Part shown: positions 36,584-44,182 of the stretch, one piece after another
Numbering within the stretch: the stretch's first letter is position 1
Layout of the letters: every line of letters begins with the position of its first letter
From: Actinomyces sp. B33
Lineage (GTDB): Bacteria; Actinomycetota; Actinomycetes; Actinomycetales; Actinomycetaceae
Reading direction: 5' to 3'
Length of the DNA: 64,000 nt
Assembly (NCBI RefSeq): GCF_028437565.1
Contig: NZ_JAMRYR010000005.1
Location: 1 to 64,000, forward strand
Program-made: the position numbers and the translations under genes
The notes under the pieces: model-generated
The model's input: only the letters and a program-made list of their open reading frames with translations
Told to the model about the DNA's origin: nothing
Database searches by the model: none

Positions 36584-37276
36584 TCAGGGGAGGGGCTGCT
36601 CGCGGTCCCCGGTGCGAGCCGAGGCCCGGTCGGCGTCGAGAAGGCCGATGACCTCGTCGAGGGAGCCGAGGACCGCTGCCGTCATCGCCCGGTGGGCCTC
36701 ATCGGGAGTGGTTTTGTCCGGGAGGCACACGACGGGGAATCCCCCGGCGCGGGCGGCCTCGATGCCCATCGTCGAATCCTCCAGGACGAGGCACTCCTCG
36801 GGAGGGGCGCCCAGGCGGGAGGCGGCGAGGAGGAAGACCTCCGGGTCGGGTTTGCCGCGGCGGATGTCGTCGGAGAAAACGCCGGCGTCGAAATCGCGCG
36901 CGATCCCGTGCGATTCGAGGATGTCGAGGGCGCGGTCCTTTCTCGACGAGGTGGCGATCGCCGTCCGATACCCGTGGGAGCGCAGGTGGTCGAGGAGTTC
37001 GATGGCCCCGGGTTTGAGGGGGACTCCGGCGGCTCGGGCCGCGAGCTCGGCCTCCTCGACCAGCGCGGTCCCCTCGTCGACCGTCAGCGTCAGGCCGTAC
37101 ACCTCGATGAAATCGGCGATGATCGTGCGGATCGGCCGTCCCGAATAGGCGCGCAGGTACTCGGCGAGGGGGAAGTCGTGGCCGTGGGAGGCGAGGACGG
37201 TCCGGTACGCCTCGTAGTAGACGAGCTCGGAGTCGATGAGAGTCCCGTCGAGGTCGAAGAGCACTGCCTGGATCAT
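36584..37276 (-). CDS. HAD-superfamily phosphatase (beta-phosphoglucomutase/phosphoglycolate type)
   Basis: A 230-residue haloacid-dehalogenase hydrolase. Motif I is LFDLDGTLIDSE with nucleophile and general-acid aspartates, motif II is AIATSSRKDRALDI, motif III is the lysine in GKPDPEVF, and motif IV is LVLEDSTMGIEAARAGG. The helical cap between motifs I and II is subfamily I. Substrates of this group are small phosphosugars or phosphoglycolate. TAGAGT at 37290-37285 lies eight bases before the ATG, which implies leaderless transcription. The next gene downstream on this strand starts 32 bases after its stop. Confidence 0.9.
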   Translation of the reverse strand: MIQAVLFDLDGTLIDSELVYYEAYRTVLASHGHDFPLAEYLRAYSGRPIRTIIADFIEVYGLTLTVDEGTALVEEAELAARAAGVPLKPGAIELLDHLRSHGYRTAIATSSRKDRALDILESHGIARDFDAGVFSDDIRRGKPDPEVFLLAASRLGAPPEECLVLEDSTMGIEAARAGGFPVVCLPDKTTPDEAHRAMTAAVLGSLDEVIGLLDADRASARTGDREQPLP

Positions 37277-37527
37277 GGCCCCCTACTCTATGCGGCGCAG
37301 CCGCCGATGGGGTTCGTTCGGCGTCCGCGGGGCGCTGCGCGCGATCGTCTGGGGAGCGGCGCGGGAGCGAGTCGGATGCCGCCTGCCCCATCGGCGTGAC
37401 GGCTTCTCCTGTCAGAGCGCCCGCACGCCTCCGGGAATACGCCAGGAAGACCGGGCGGACTCGTGATGAGCGGGGGAGGGGGCTCGCCGGGCCGTCCGAG
37501 CACGGGGGGCCGGGGGCGCCGGCATCG

Positions 37528-37551
37528 GGCGCCCCGTCGACGCGGGGCGCC
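37528..37551 (-). terminator. Terminator of the CstR-like operon
   Basis: GGCGCCCCG (37528-37536) and CGGGGCGCC (37543-37551) form a perfect 9-bp stem with a six-base loop just after the repressor gene on the minus strand. Confidence 0.6.
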
Positions 37552-37558
37552 GCGCATG

Positions 37559-37822
37559 TCATGACAGGGTGAGGAAGAGCTTCTCCAAGGCGGCGATATT
37601 CTCCTCGCGGTGCTCCTCGTCCTCGACCGCGCAGGTGCGCAGCGCGGTCGAGATCAAGGCGAATCCGGCGCGGTCGACCGCCTTCGAGCACGCCGATAGT
37701 TGCGTGACGACCTCCCGGCAGTCGCGGCCCTCCTCGACCATGCGGATCACCGCGTCGAACTGGCCGCGCGCCCGCTTGAGCCGGTTGAGGACCGGGGCGC
37801 TCTGATCCGAGGTCAGATGCAT
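37559..37822 (-). CDS. CsoR-family repressor, persulfide-sensor (CstR-like) type
   Basis: An 87-residue four-helix repressor of the CsoR/RcnR/FrmR/CstR family. Conserved cysteines are Cys35 (GRDCREV) and Cys64 (RTCAVED), with an extra Cys45. Copper-sensing CsoR needs a His four residues before the second cysteine; here that residue is Ala60. A two-cysteine, His-less site is the pattern of persulfide sensors (CstR). This fits its location beside a CoA-disulfide reductase-rhodanese gene and a perfect CsoR-family operator. It lies 13 bases after the small zinc-ribbon gene in the same operon. Confidence 0.85.
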   Translation of the reverse strand: MHLTSDQSAPVLNRLKRARGQFDAVIRMVEEGRDCREVVTQLSACSKAVDRAGFALISTALRTCAVEDEEHREENIAALEKLFLTLS

Positions 37823-37835
37823 CGTCCGAGGGCCC

Positions 37836-38024
37836 TCACTTGCCGAAGAGGCGGGAGAAGAAGGACGATCCGGTCGTCGCCGCGGAGTCGGCGGAGACCG
37901 GGTCCTTGTCGTGGCCGGGGCACCACTGGGCCGCGGGAACCTGGGCCTTGACGGAATCGATGTGCTGGCCGCAGCCCGCCCACGTCGTCTTGCCGCACTT
38001 CTTGCACCTCACCGGTCGGCACAT
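37836..38024 (-). CDS. Small zinc-ribbon-like protein
   Basis: A 62-residue protein with a cysteine/histidine-rich N-terminus: MCRPVRCKKCGKTTWAGCG, then His21 in GQHIDSV and WCPGHDKD. Two CxxC-like pairs plus His suggest a zinc site. The C-terminal 20 residues are Ser/Ala-rich and end FFSRLFGK. Similar short proteins occur widely in actinobacteria without assigned function. GGAGGACAC before the ATG is a strong ribosome site. It is first gene of the operon that includes the CstR-like repressor, behind the operator at 38089-38104, so its expression should follow sulfane-sulfur or metal stress. Confidence 0.75.
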   Translation of the reverse strand: MCRPVRCKKCGKTTWAGCGQHIDSVKAQVPAAQWCPGHDKDPVSADSAATTGSSFFSRLFGK

Positions 38025-38088
38025 ATGTGTCCTCCATCGTTCTGTAGGGGAGAGGCGGTCAGCGGATGCGATCTCCTCGCTATGGAAA

Positions 38089-38104
38089 ATACCCCAGGGG
38101 GTAT
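38089..38104. promoter_or_regulatory. CsoR/CstR-family operator in a divergent promoter
   Basis: ATACCCC-AG-GGGGTAT is a perfect inverted repeat of the type bound by CsoR-family repressors. For the minus-strand operon it lies in the 18-base spacer between TTGATC (-35, 38115-38110) and TATTTT (-10, 38091-38086). For the plus-strand reductase it overlaps the start region; TATCTT (38102-38107) is a possible -10. One site can thus control both directions, including the repressor's own gene. Confidence 0.85.
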
Positions 38105-38107
38105 CTT

Positions 38108-39780
38108 ATGATCAAGCCCATGAACCAGACACCACATCGCTACCTCATCATCGGCGGCGTCGCCGGCGGCATGTCCGCCGCCACCCGCCTGCGCCGCCTC
38201 GACGAGAACGCCGACATCACCGTCATCGAACGCGGTGAGCACGTCTCCTTCGCCAACTGCGGCCTGCCCTACTACGTCGGCGGAGTCATCGAGGAGCGCT
38301 CCGACCTCCTCCTCCAAACCCCCAGCTCCCTGCGCGCGCTTCCGCATCCGCGTCTTGACCCGCACCGAGGCCCTCGCCATCGACCCGGACGCCCGCGCCG
38401 TCACCGTCCGCGACCTCGCCACGGGAGACGAGCGCGACCTCCCCTACGACGACCTCATCCTCTCGCCCGGAGCCCGTCCGATCACCCCATCCCTGCCCGG
38501 CGTCGACCGCGCCCTCACCCTGCGCGACATCGCCGACACCGATGCCCTGGCCGCCGCCGTCGACCGCGCGCTCGTCGACGCCTCGGCCCGGGGGCGCGTC
38601 GCGACCGCCGCCGTCATCGGCGGAGGATTCATCGGCCTCGAAGCCGCAGAGAACCTCGCCCGCCGCGGCCTCGACGTCGCCCTCGTCGAAGCGGCCCCCC
38701 CAAGTCATGGCCCCCCTCGACCCCGAAATGGCGGATATCGTCCACCGGCGGCTGCGCGACAACGGCATCGACCTGCGCCTGGGCCGAGCCCTCGCCTCCA
38801 TCGGCCCCGACGACATCGCCCTCGACGACGCCACCCGCCTGCCCGCCGACCTCGTCCTCCTCGCCATCGGCGTCCGCCCCGACACCGCGCTCGCCCGAAC
38901 CGCGGGACTCGCCCTCGGCCCGCACGGCGGCATCGCCGTCGACGAGCGCATGCGCACCTCCGTCGAGCACATCCACGCCATCGGCGACGCCGCGGAGAAG
39001 ACCGACGCCCTGACCGCCGCCCCCGCCCTCGTCCCCCTCGCCAACACGGCGAACCGACAGGGCCGCGGCCTCGCCGACGTCCTCGCGGGACTCCCCGGTC
39101 GCGACCGCCCCGTCCTGGGAACCGCGATCGTCGGAGTCTTCGGGCTTCAAGCCGCCACCACCGGCTGGAACGAGAAACGCTTGAAAGCCGCCGACCGCCC
39201 CTACCGGGCGATCCACACCCACCCCTTCGCCCATGCGACCTACTACCCGCGCGCCGCGCAGATGTCCCTCAAACTCCTCGTCGACCCCGATACCGACGAG
39301 ATCCTCGGCGCCCAGGGCGTCGGCGAGGACGGCGTCGACAAGCGCATCGACGTCATCGCCACCGCCATCGCCGGCGCGATTCCCGCCCGGCGCCTCGCCG
39401 ACCTCGAACTCGCCTACGCGCCCGCCTACGGCGTCGCCAAGGATCCGATCAACATGCTCGGCTACGTCGACCAGAACCTCGCCGACGGCCTCACCCGCTC
39501 CGTCCAGTGGCACGAAGTCCCCGACCTCGTCGCCGGCGGCGCGCGCCTCGTCGACGTGCGCACCCCCGCGGAATACGCCGCGGGAGCCATCGACGGCGCC
39601 GTCAACATCCCCCTCGACGACCTGCGCGCGCGCCTCGACGACCTGCCCGACGCCGACCTCGTCGTCTACTGCGCCGTCGGCATCCGCGGCCACATCGCCT
39701 GCCGCCTGCTCGCCCAGACGGGACGGCGAGCCGTCAACCTCGACGGCGGCTACGCGACATGGATCGGGCGGCCCCAATGA
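38108..39780 (+). pseudogene. CoA-disulfide reductase-rhodanese fusion, two frameshifts
   Basis: An FAD/NAD(P)H oxidoreductase of the CoA-disulfide/persulfide reductase group fused to a C-terminal rhodanese domain, about 555 residues if joined. The FAD loop is LIIGGVAGGMSAATRLRR, the redox cysteine is in SFANCGLPYYVGG, the second dinucleotide loop is AAVIGGGFIGLEAAENLARR, and the rhodanese cysteine is in VVYCAVGIRGH. The frame is broken twice. Near 38332-38340 a GC dinucleotide unit is missing from a GCGCGCGC run (LRALPH for expected LRARFRIR). At 38695-38701 a C7 run should be C6 (AAPPSHG for AAPQVMA). Both changes shift by +1, so they do not cancel. Starts at 38108 and 38120 are in frame. 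Either a recent pseudogene, slippage-controlled, or assembly error. Confidence 0.85.
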
Positions 39781-39800
39781 CCCGCGCCTGACGGGCGCGC

Positions 39801-39849
39801 GCCCCGCGCTTTCGAGTCGTCGTCCTCGAAAGCGCGGGGCCCCTCTTTT
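39801..39849 (+). terminator. Strong intrinsic terminator
   Basis: GCCCCGCGCTTTCGAG (39801-39816) and CTCGAAAGCGCGGGGC (39825-39840) form a perfect 16-bp stem with an eight-base loop, followed by CCCTCTTTTC. It ends the reductase-rhodanese transcript. Confidence 0.9.
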
Positions 39850-39929
39850 CGGCGGCCGACAGAGGCTCCCCGGTTCGGATCGGAGCCCCTGGCATCACGG
39901 GGTTTGCTGAATCCTGCCCAAGTGTGCAT

Positions 39930-39955
39930 ACTGTATATATTCTTATATATACAGT
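39930..39955. promoter_or_regulatory. Perfect 26-base palindrome, YtrA-type operator
   Basis: ACTGTATATAT-TCTT-ATATATACAGT is a perfect inverted repeat with 11-base arms in an AT-rich island. It sits about 50 bases before the GntR-family regulator gene. GntR/YtrA repressors control their own ABC operons through long palindromes, so this is the expected autoregulatory site. TATATT or TATATA inside it could act as the -10 box. Confidence 0.8.
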
Positions 39956-40006
39956 TTGAGTGCTCGCCCCACGGTGAGCCCCGAGACCCGCCGGGAAGGA
40001 GGACCG

Positions 40007-40384
40007 ATGCAGATCGTCCTGTCGAACTCCAGCGACCAACCCATCTACGAGCAGATCTCCACCCAGATCGCCCGCGCGATCCTCGACGGCGACCTCGACG
40101 ACGGCCACCCCCTCCCCTCCATCCGCGCCCTCGCCAACGACCTGCGCGTCAGCGTCATCACCACCAAACGCGCCTACTCCGACCTCGAACGCCTCGGCTA
40201 CATCACGACGATCCACGGCAAAGGCAGCTACGTCGCCGGCGGGAACCGCCACCTCCTGCGCGAACAACGCCTCCGACGCGTCGAAGAATCCCTGACCGAC
40301 GCCATCGACTCCGCGCGAACCGCCGGCCTGAGCCTCGACGACCTCCACACCATGCTCGACGCCCTCGCCGACACCCGTCCGTGA
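40007..40384 (+). CDS. GntR-family (YtrA subfamily) transcriptional regulator
   Basis: A 125-residue repressor. The winged helix-turn-helix is QPIYEQISTQIARAILDGDL to LPSIRALANDLRVSVITTKRAYSDLERLGYITTIHGKGSYV, followed only by the short helical tail that defines the YtrA subfamily. AAGGAGG gives a strong ribosome site. It is first in an operon with an ABC ATPase and an ABC-2 permease, the same order as ytr operons and as pmtR-pmtA/B of staphylococci, where the regulator releases the operator on envelope-active peptide or antibiotic stress. The palindrome at 39930-39955 is its likely operator. Confidence 0.9.
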   Translation: MQIVLSNSSDQPIYEQISTQIARAILDGDLDDGHPLPSIRALANDLRVSVITTKRAYSDLERLGYITTIHGKGSYVAGGNRHLLREQRLRRVEESLTDAIDSARTAGLSLDDLHTMLDALADTRP

Positions 40385-40411
40385 ACGCGCCCCCGACCGA
40401 CAGGAACCCCC

Positions 40412-41296
40412 ATGCCGCCAATACTCGCCGTCAACGCCCTGACCAAAACCTACGGAGACTTCACCCTGGGCCCCCTCGACCTCGCCGTCGACGACTCCGG
40501 CATCACCGGCCTCATCGGCTCCAACGGGGCCGGGAAGACCACCGCCATCAAAGCGATCCTCGGGCTGATCCGACCCGACGGCGGAAGCGTCGAACTCCTC
40601 GGGCTCCGCACCAGCGACGACGAAGCCGCGCTCGTCGAGTCGAAGAAAGACATCGGCGTCGTCTTCGACACCGCGCCCTTCCCCGCCGAGATGCGCCTCG
40701 CGGACCTGGCCGCCATCGGAAGGACCGCCTTCGCGCACTGGGACCGCAAGGCCTTCGCCCGACTCCTCGACGACTTCTCCCTCAACCCCGGAAAACGGGT
40801 GAAAGAGCTCTCCCGAGGCATGGGCATGAAACTCCAACTCGCCTTCGCCCTCGCCCACCGCCCCCGCCTCCTCATCCTCGACGAGGCCACCGCCGGCCTC
40901 GACCCCCTCGCCCGCGCCGAGATCCTCGACCTCCTGCGCGGATTCGTCGCCGCCGAAGGCCACGGCATCCTCATGTCCACCCACATCACCACCGACCTCG
41001 AACGCGCCGCCGACCGCATCGTCTGCCTCGACCACGGCTCGACCGCATTCCACCTGACGACCGACGAGATCTGCGACACCGCCGGCATCGCCCGATGCAC
41101 GACCGAGCAGGCCGACCAGCTCCTCTCCTGCGGCCTCATCGCCCCCGGTCGGGCGCGCGTCATCCGCCGCGGCTACAGCGTCGACGTCCTCGTCCCCGAC
41201 CGCCGCGCCATCGCCCGGGCCCTCCCGCAGATCCCCTGCGACCGCGTCTCCATCGAGGACTACATGCACCTGAGCCTGACAGGGGAGGGACAATGA
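40412..41296 (+). CDS. ABC transporter ATP-binding protein (YtrB/PmtA-like)
   Basis: A 294-residue ATPase for the following permease. Walker A is GSNGAGKTT, Q-loop region GVVFDTAPFPAEMRL, signature LSRGMGMKLQLAFALAH (an LSxG variant usual in this subfamily), Walker B LLILDEATAGLDP and H-loop MSTHITTDLE. The C-terminal 80 residues are the typical accessory domain. The likely role is export of, or resistance to, membrane-active peptides, inferred from the operon type. It is 28 bases after the regulator gene and overlaps the permease start by ATGA. Confidence 0.88.
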   Translation: MPPILAVNALTKTYGDFTLGPLDLAVDDSGITGLIGSNGAGKTTAIKAILGLIRPDGGSVELLGLRTSDDEAALVESKKDIGVVFDTAPFPAEMRLADLAAIGRTAFAHWDRKAFARLLDDFSLNPGKRVKELSRGMGMKLQLAFALAHRPRLLILDEATAGLDPLARAEILDLLRGFVAAEGHGILMSTHITTDLERAADRIVCLDHGSTAFHLTTDEICDTAGIARCTTEQADQLLSCGLIAPGRARVIRRGYSVDVLVPDRRAIARALPQIPCDRVSIEDYMHLSLTGEGQ

Positions 41297-41973
41297 GAAC
41301 CGTCTTCGCCACCGACCTCGCCTCCACGTGGAGGCTCCACGTCCAGCAGGGCCTCCTCGGCGCCGTCGCCGCCCTCTGCGTCGCCTGGGGGGCGGGGCCC
41401 GCCGCGATGGCGCCGATGCTGATCGGCATGATCGCCCTGGGATTCCTCTTCAACGCCTCGGCCTACGACGACATCAACGGATGGCTCGCCTTCCGCGCGG
41501 CACTGCCGGTCTCGCGCCGGGCCATGACCGTCGGGCGCTACGCGAGCGTCCTCGTCCAGGCCCTCGGGGCGAGCCTCCTAGCATTCCTCCTCGGCCTCGG
41601 GCTCAACGCCCTGACGAGAGGGCTCGGCCCGATCGGACGGATCCGCCCCGTCGATTCCACGACCCTGCTCCTGTCCGTCGCGCTCGGCCTGGGGATCGCC
41701 ATGACCGCATGCGCCCTGTGCCTGCCGCTCATCGCCCGATTCGGGTTGACCCGCGGGATCCGCCTCCTGCCCCTCGTCCTCGTCGTCCTCGCCCTCGTGG
41801 GGAGCTGGCTCGCGGACGAGTCGGTTCTCAGGAGGGCGGGGGAGGAGCTGCTGCAATGGGTGTCCGCGGTCGGCGCGGGGGCGATCGTCGCCGTCGGGCT
41901 CATCGCCTGCCTGATCCTCTACGGGGCGTCGATGGCGGCCAGTATCCGCCTGTTCCGCTCCCGGCAGCTGTAA
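41293..41973 (+). CDS. ABC-2 family permease (PmtB/YtrC-like)
   Basis: A 226-residue membrane protein with six hydrophobic segments (for example LLGAVAALCVAWGAGPAAMAP and VLVQALGASLLAFLLGLGL). The FNASAYDDINGWLAFRAALPVSRR motif after the second helix is the signature of the ABC2_membrane_5 family, which pairs with YtrA-regulated ATPases. The ATG overlaps the ATPase stop. The operon then ends; only one ATPase-permease pair is present, in contrast to the two in staphylococcal pmt. Confidence 0.85.
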   Translation: MRTVFATDLASTWRLHVQQGLLGAVAALCVAWGAGPAAMAPMLIGMIALGFLFNASAYDDINGWLAFRAALPVSRRAMTVGRYASVLVQALGASLLAFLLGLGLNALTRGLGPIGRIRPVDSTTLLLSVALGLGIAMTACALCLPLIARFGLTRGIRLLPLVLVVLALVGSWLADESVLRRAGEELLQWVSAVGAGAIVAVGLIACLILYGASMAASIRLFRSRQL

Positions 41974-42078
41974 GCCCCGCGACAACGCCAGCGCCGCCGC
42001 CCCGCGACCGGCCGGAGCCCCAGGGGAGCGCGGGCCCTCGGGGCGGCGGAGAAGCCGGGAGGAGGATCCGCTCACGCC

Positions 42079-42151
42079 TCAGGCCGGGCGCGACCACAGG
42101 GCCCGCAAGGCGGCGCGGTCGCCGTAGGAGGCCTGCGCGCCGAGAGCCCGC
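42079..42151 (-). pseudogene. Ribokinase 3'-end fragment
   Basis: Bases 42093-42151 match 46900-46958, the 3' end of the ribokinase gene, over about 59 bases with a single mismatch (CGCGGTCGCC against CGCGATCGCC). The frame RALGAQASYGDRAALRALW is kept, and a stop follows after four different residues. Nothing upstream resembles a kinase, so it is an isolated gene fragment on the same strand as the complete gene 4.8 kb away. Confidence 0.75.
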
Positions 42152-42430
42152 AGAGCGCATCGCGCTGGCAGTGCCCGTCGGCTGTCGGGCGCTCGCCTCC
42201 GCTGTCGCGGACGCCTCCACGCAATGCCCCGCGCTCGACGTCGACAACTTCCGCCCCGGCGCCCCGCCCGTCCCTGTGGCGATCGGCTCGGGGACGACGA
42301 TCGGGGGGATCAGTCGGCCAGACCATCCGTCTCCTGCGAGGAGGGGCGCCGGACATCGCCGCCGGATGCGCCCCGGATCCCCGGTCCGAACTCGCGCAAT
42401 CGTGGACAGCGAAGGCCGACGGTCCATCGA
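42152..42430. other. Non-coding stretch
   Basis: About 280 bases between the ribokinase fragment and the alcohol dehydrogenase-like stop. Several frames are open because of base composition, but none has a start with ribosome site or a recognisable motif. Confidence 0.4.
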
Positions 42431-43480
42431 TCACGCGCGGCTGACGACGATCTTCCCGACGGCGTGCCCCGTCTCCACGATCCGGTGGGCCTCACGGAGC
42501 CGTGCGGCGTCGAGCGGTGCGAGCGCCTGCGTCAGCGTGGTGCGGATGCGCCCGGCGTCGACGAGTTCGGCGATTCGCGTGAGCGCCCGGTGCTGGGCCT
42601 CGAGGTCGTAGCCGTACCGCGGACGGGTGAACATGAGCTCCCAATGCCAGGAGATGGCCTTGCTCTTGAGCGCCAGGAGGTCCAGGTCGCGCTCGTCGTC
42701 GATCGCGACGATCTCCCCGAAGGGGCGCACGACTTCCGTGAACAGCGGGATGCGTCCCTTGCTCTGCGACGTGAACACGTAGTCGACCCCGCCCGGTGAG
42801 GCAGCGAGGATCTGCTGATCGAGGTCATCGGCGCCGTGGTCGACGACTGCGTCCGCGCCGAGGGCCTCGACCCATGCGCGGGATTCGGGGCGGGAGGCGG
42901 TGGCGATCACTCGCACGCCGGTGAGGGCCTTGGCGAGCTGGATGAGGATCGACCCGACGCCGCCCGCGGCGCCGAGCACCAGCAGGCTGCCGGTCGAGTC
43001 GACGGTGAGGCCGAGCTTATCGAACAATGCCTCCCAGGCCGTGATCGAGGTCAACGGCAGAGCGGCGGCCTCGGCGTGGGTGAGCGTGGACGGCTTGGGG
43101 CCGACGATGCGCTCATCGACGAGCTGCTGCGCGGCGTAGGAGCCGGGTCGCTCGAGCGACCCGGCGTAGAACACCTCGTCACCGGGACGGAACAGCGTGA
43201 CATCCTCGCCGACGGCGAGCACGGTGCCGGAGGCATCCCAACCGAGCACGCGCTCCTCCCCGCCGCTATTCCCGGAGGCGCGGACCTTCACGTCGACCGG
43301 GTTGACGGACACGGCCTGCACCTCGACCACGAGATCGTGCCCGGTCGGCGCTCCGGGGGCAGCGATGGTCGCGTCCACGAGACTGTCCGGGCCATCGAGC
43401 CGGCCACCGGCACGTGATACGACGGCGGGGATGGTTTCAGTGGGAGTCGCGGCGGCGACGGCCCGATCATCGGTGGTCAT
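42431..43480 (-). CDS. Zinc-type alcohol dehydrogenase-like / quinone oxidoreductase
   Basis: A 349-residue medium-chain dehydrogenase/reductase. The GroES-like half contains VQAVSVNPVDVKVRA and VLGWDASGTVLAVGEDV. The Rossmann half has LLVLGAAGGVGSILIQLAKAL for NADPH binding. The structural-zinc cysteines are absent, which places it with the zinc-independent quinone oxidoreductase/'zinc-type ADH-like' group that reduces quinones or reactive enones. AGGAG precedes the ATG. It lies downstream of the HxlR regulator on the same strand, with the repeated element at 43553-43579 upstream, and such pairs commonly respond to electrophiles. Confidence 0.9.
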   Translation of the reverse strand: MTTDDRAVAAATPTETIPAVVSRAGGRLDGPDSLVDATIAAPGAPTGHDLVVEVQAVSVNPVDVKVRASGNSGGEERVLGWDASGTVLAVGEDVTLFRPGDEVFYAGSLERPGSYAAQQLVDERIVGPKPSTLTHAEAAALPLTSITAWEALFDKLGLTVDSTGSLLVLGAAGGVGSILIQLAKALTGVRVIATASRPESRAWVEALGADAVVDHGADDLDQQILAASPGGVDYVFTSQSKGRIPLFTEVVRPFGEIVAIDDERDLDLLALKSKAISWHWELMFTRPRYGYDLEAQHRALTRIAELVDAGRIRTTLTQALAPLDAARLREAHRIVETGHAVGKIVVSRA

Positions 43481-43552
43481 GATCGAATCTCCTTCTCACG
43501 GGGAATGGCGCCGACCGGGCGCCGGCGTGAACCGACCATAACCGGAGGAGAG

Positions 43553-43579
43553 TGGTTACCCACAAGGGAGGCTACTATC
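43553..43579 (-). promoter_or_regulatory. Repeated 27-base HxlR-type element, copy 1
   Basis: The plus strand reads TGGTTACCC-A-CAAG-GGAGG-CTACTATC. The same layout (9+1+4+5+8) with identical outer blocks is found inverted at 44081-44107. It ends 72 bases before the ADH-like start, in the orientation that copy 2 has to the HbpS gene. Confidence 0.7.
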
Positions 43580-43633
43580 AGATAGGAAGCGATCGGTCAG
43601 TGCGAGCGAGAGACGGATTCGGGTCGGAGCCGG

Positions 43634-44068
43634 TTAGTGGTCGGCGGGCCGCTCCGCATGAGCGAGAGCGTGCGCGTAATGCGACTCGGCCCACTCGCGC
43701 ATGCCGAACACCGGCCCAACGGCGCTGGAGCCGACCTCTGTGAGGGAGTACTCCACATGCAACGGCACGGCTGGGAGCACCTCGCGGCGCACGAGACCGA
43801 AATCCTCCAACCGGCGCAACGTGGCCGTCAACACCTTCGGCGACACTCCCTCCAGTCGCCGCTGCAGCTCCCCGAATCGCAGCGTGCCCTCAGCGGCGAG
43901 CGCACCGATCGCCAGCGCCGCCCACTTGTTCGCCACCACTTCCAGCAGGTCCCGGCACGGGCAGTTGGCGGAATACGCATCGCCCCGTGTTCTCATCGAC
44001 CGCCGCGGCGCTCCCCGGCCGTCATTCAGTGTCACAGTATCGGCCTTTCCCATCCCGAGGTCCTCCAT
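43634..44068 (-). CDS. HxlR-family transcriptional regulator
   Basis: A 144-residue winged-helix regulator. The family core is NCPCRDLLEVVANKWAALAIGAL, then LRFGELQRRLEGVSPKVLTATLRRLEDFGLVRREV and YSLTEVGSSAVGPV. The cysteine before the first helix (with a second two residues on) is typical of HxlR members that sense quinones, aldehydes or oxidants by thiol modification. The start at 44068 has GGAGGTC-like context nearby; an internal ATG is also possible. It is divergent from HbpS/GlcG and upstream of the ADH-like gene, and its likely binding elements are at 43553-43579 and 44081-44107. Confidence 0.9.
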   Translation of the reverse strand: MEDLGMGKADTVTLNDGRGAPRRSMRTRGDAYSANCPCRDLLEVVANKWAALAIGALAAEGTLRFGELQRRLEGVSPKVLTATLRRLEDFGLVRREVLPAVPLHVEYSLTEVGSSAVGPVFGMREWAESHYAHALAHAERPADH

Positions 44069-44080
44069 TACTCACTGTTA

Positions 44081-44107
44081 GATAGTAGTGGGTCTTGCGG
44101 GTAACCA
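44081..44107 (+). promoter_or_regulatory. Repeated 27-base HxlR-type element, copy 2
   Basis: GATAGTAG-TGGGT-CTTG-C-GGGTAACCA is the reverse complement layout of 43553-43579. It lies 12 bases before the HxlR start and 75 bases before the HbpS/GlcG start, so one site can serve the divergent pair. Confidence 0.7.
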
Positions 44108-44182
44108 TCGTCTGTTCTTTAGCTTCGAGGCATCCCGCGGCAACCCGCGCGGGACCAATCGCGTGACTTAAGGAGTGCATCC

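Noticed and set aside
36584-37691. Longer frame joining the HAD gene with upstream sequence
   Set aside because: The upstream part is in another frame and is rich in Arg/Pro; the HAD start at 37276 with a -10 box is sufficient.
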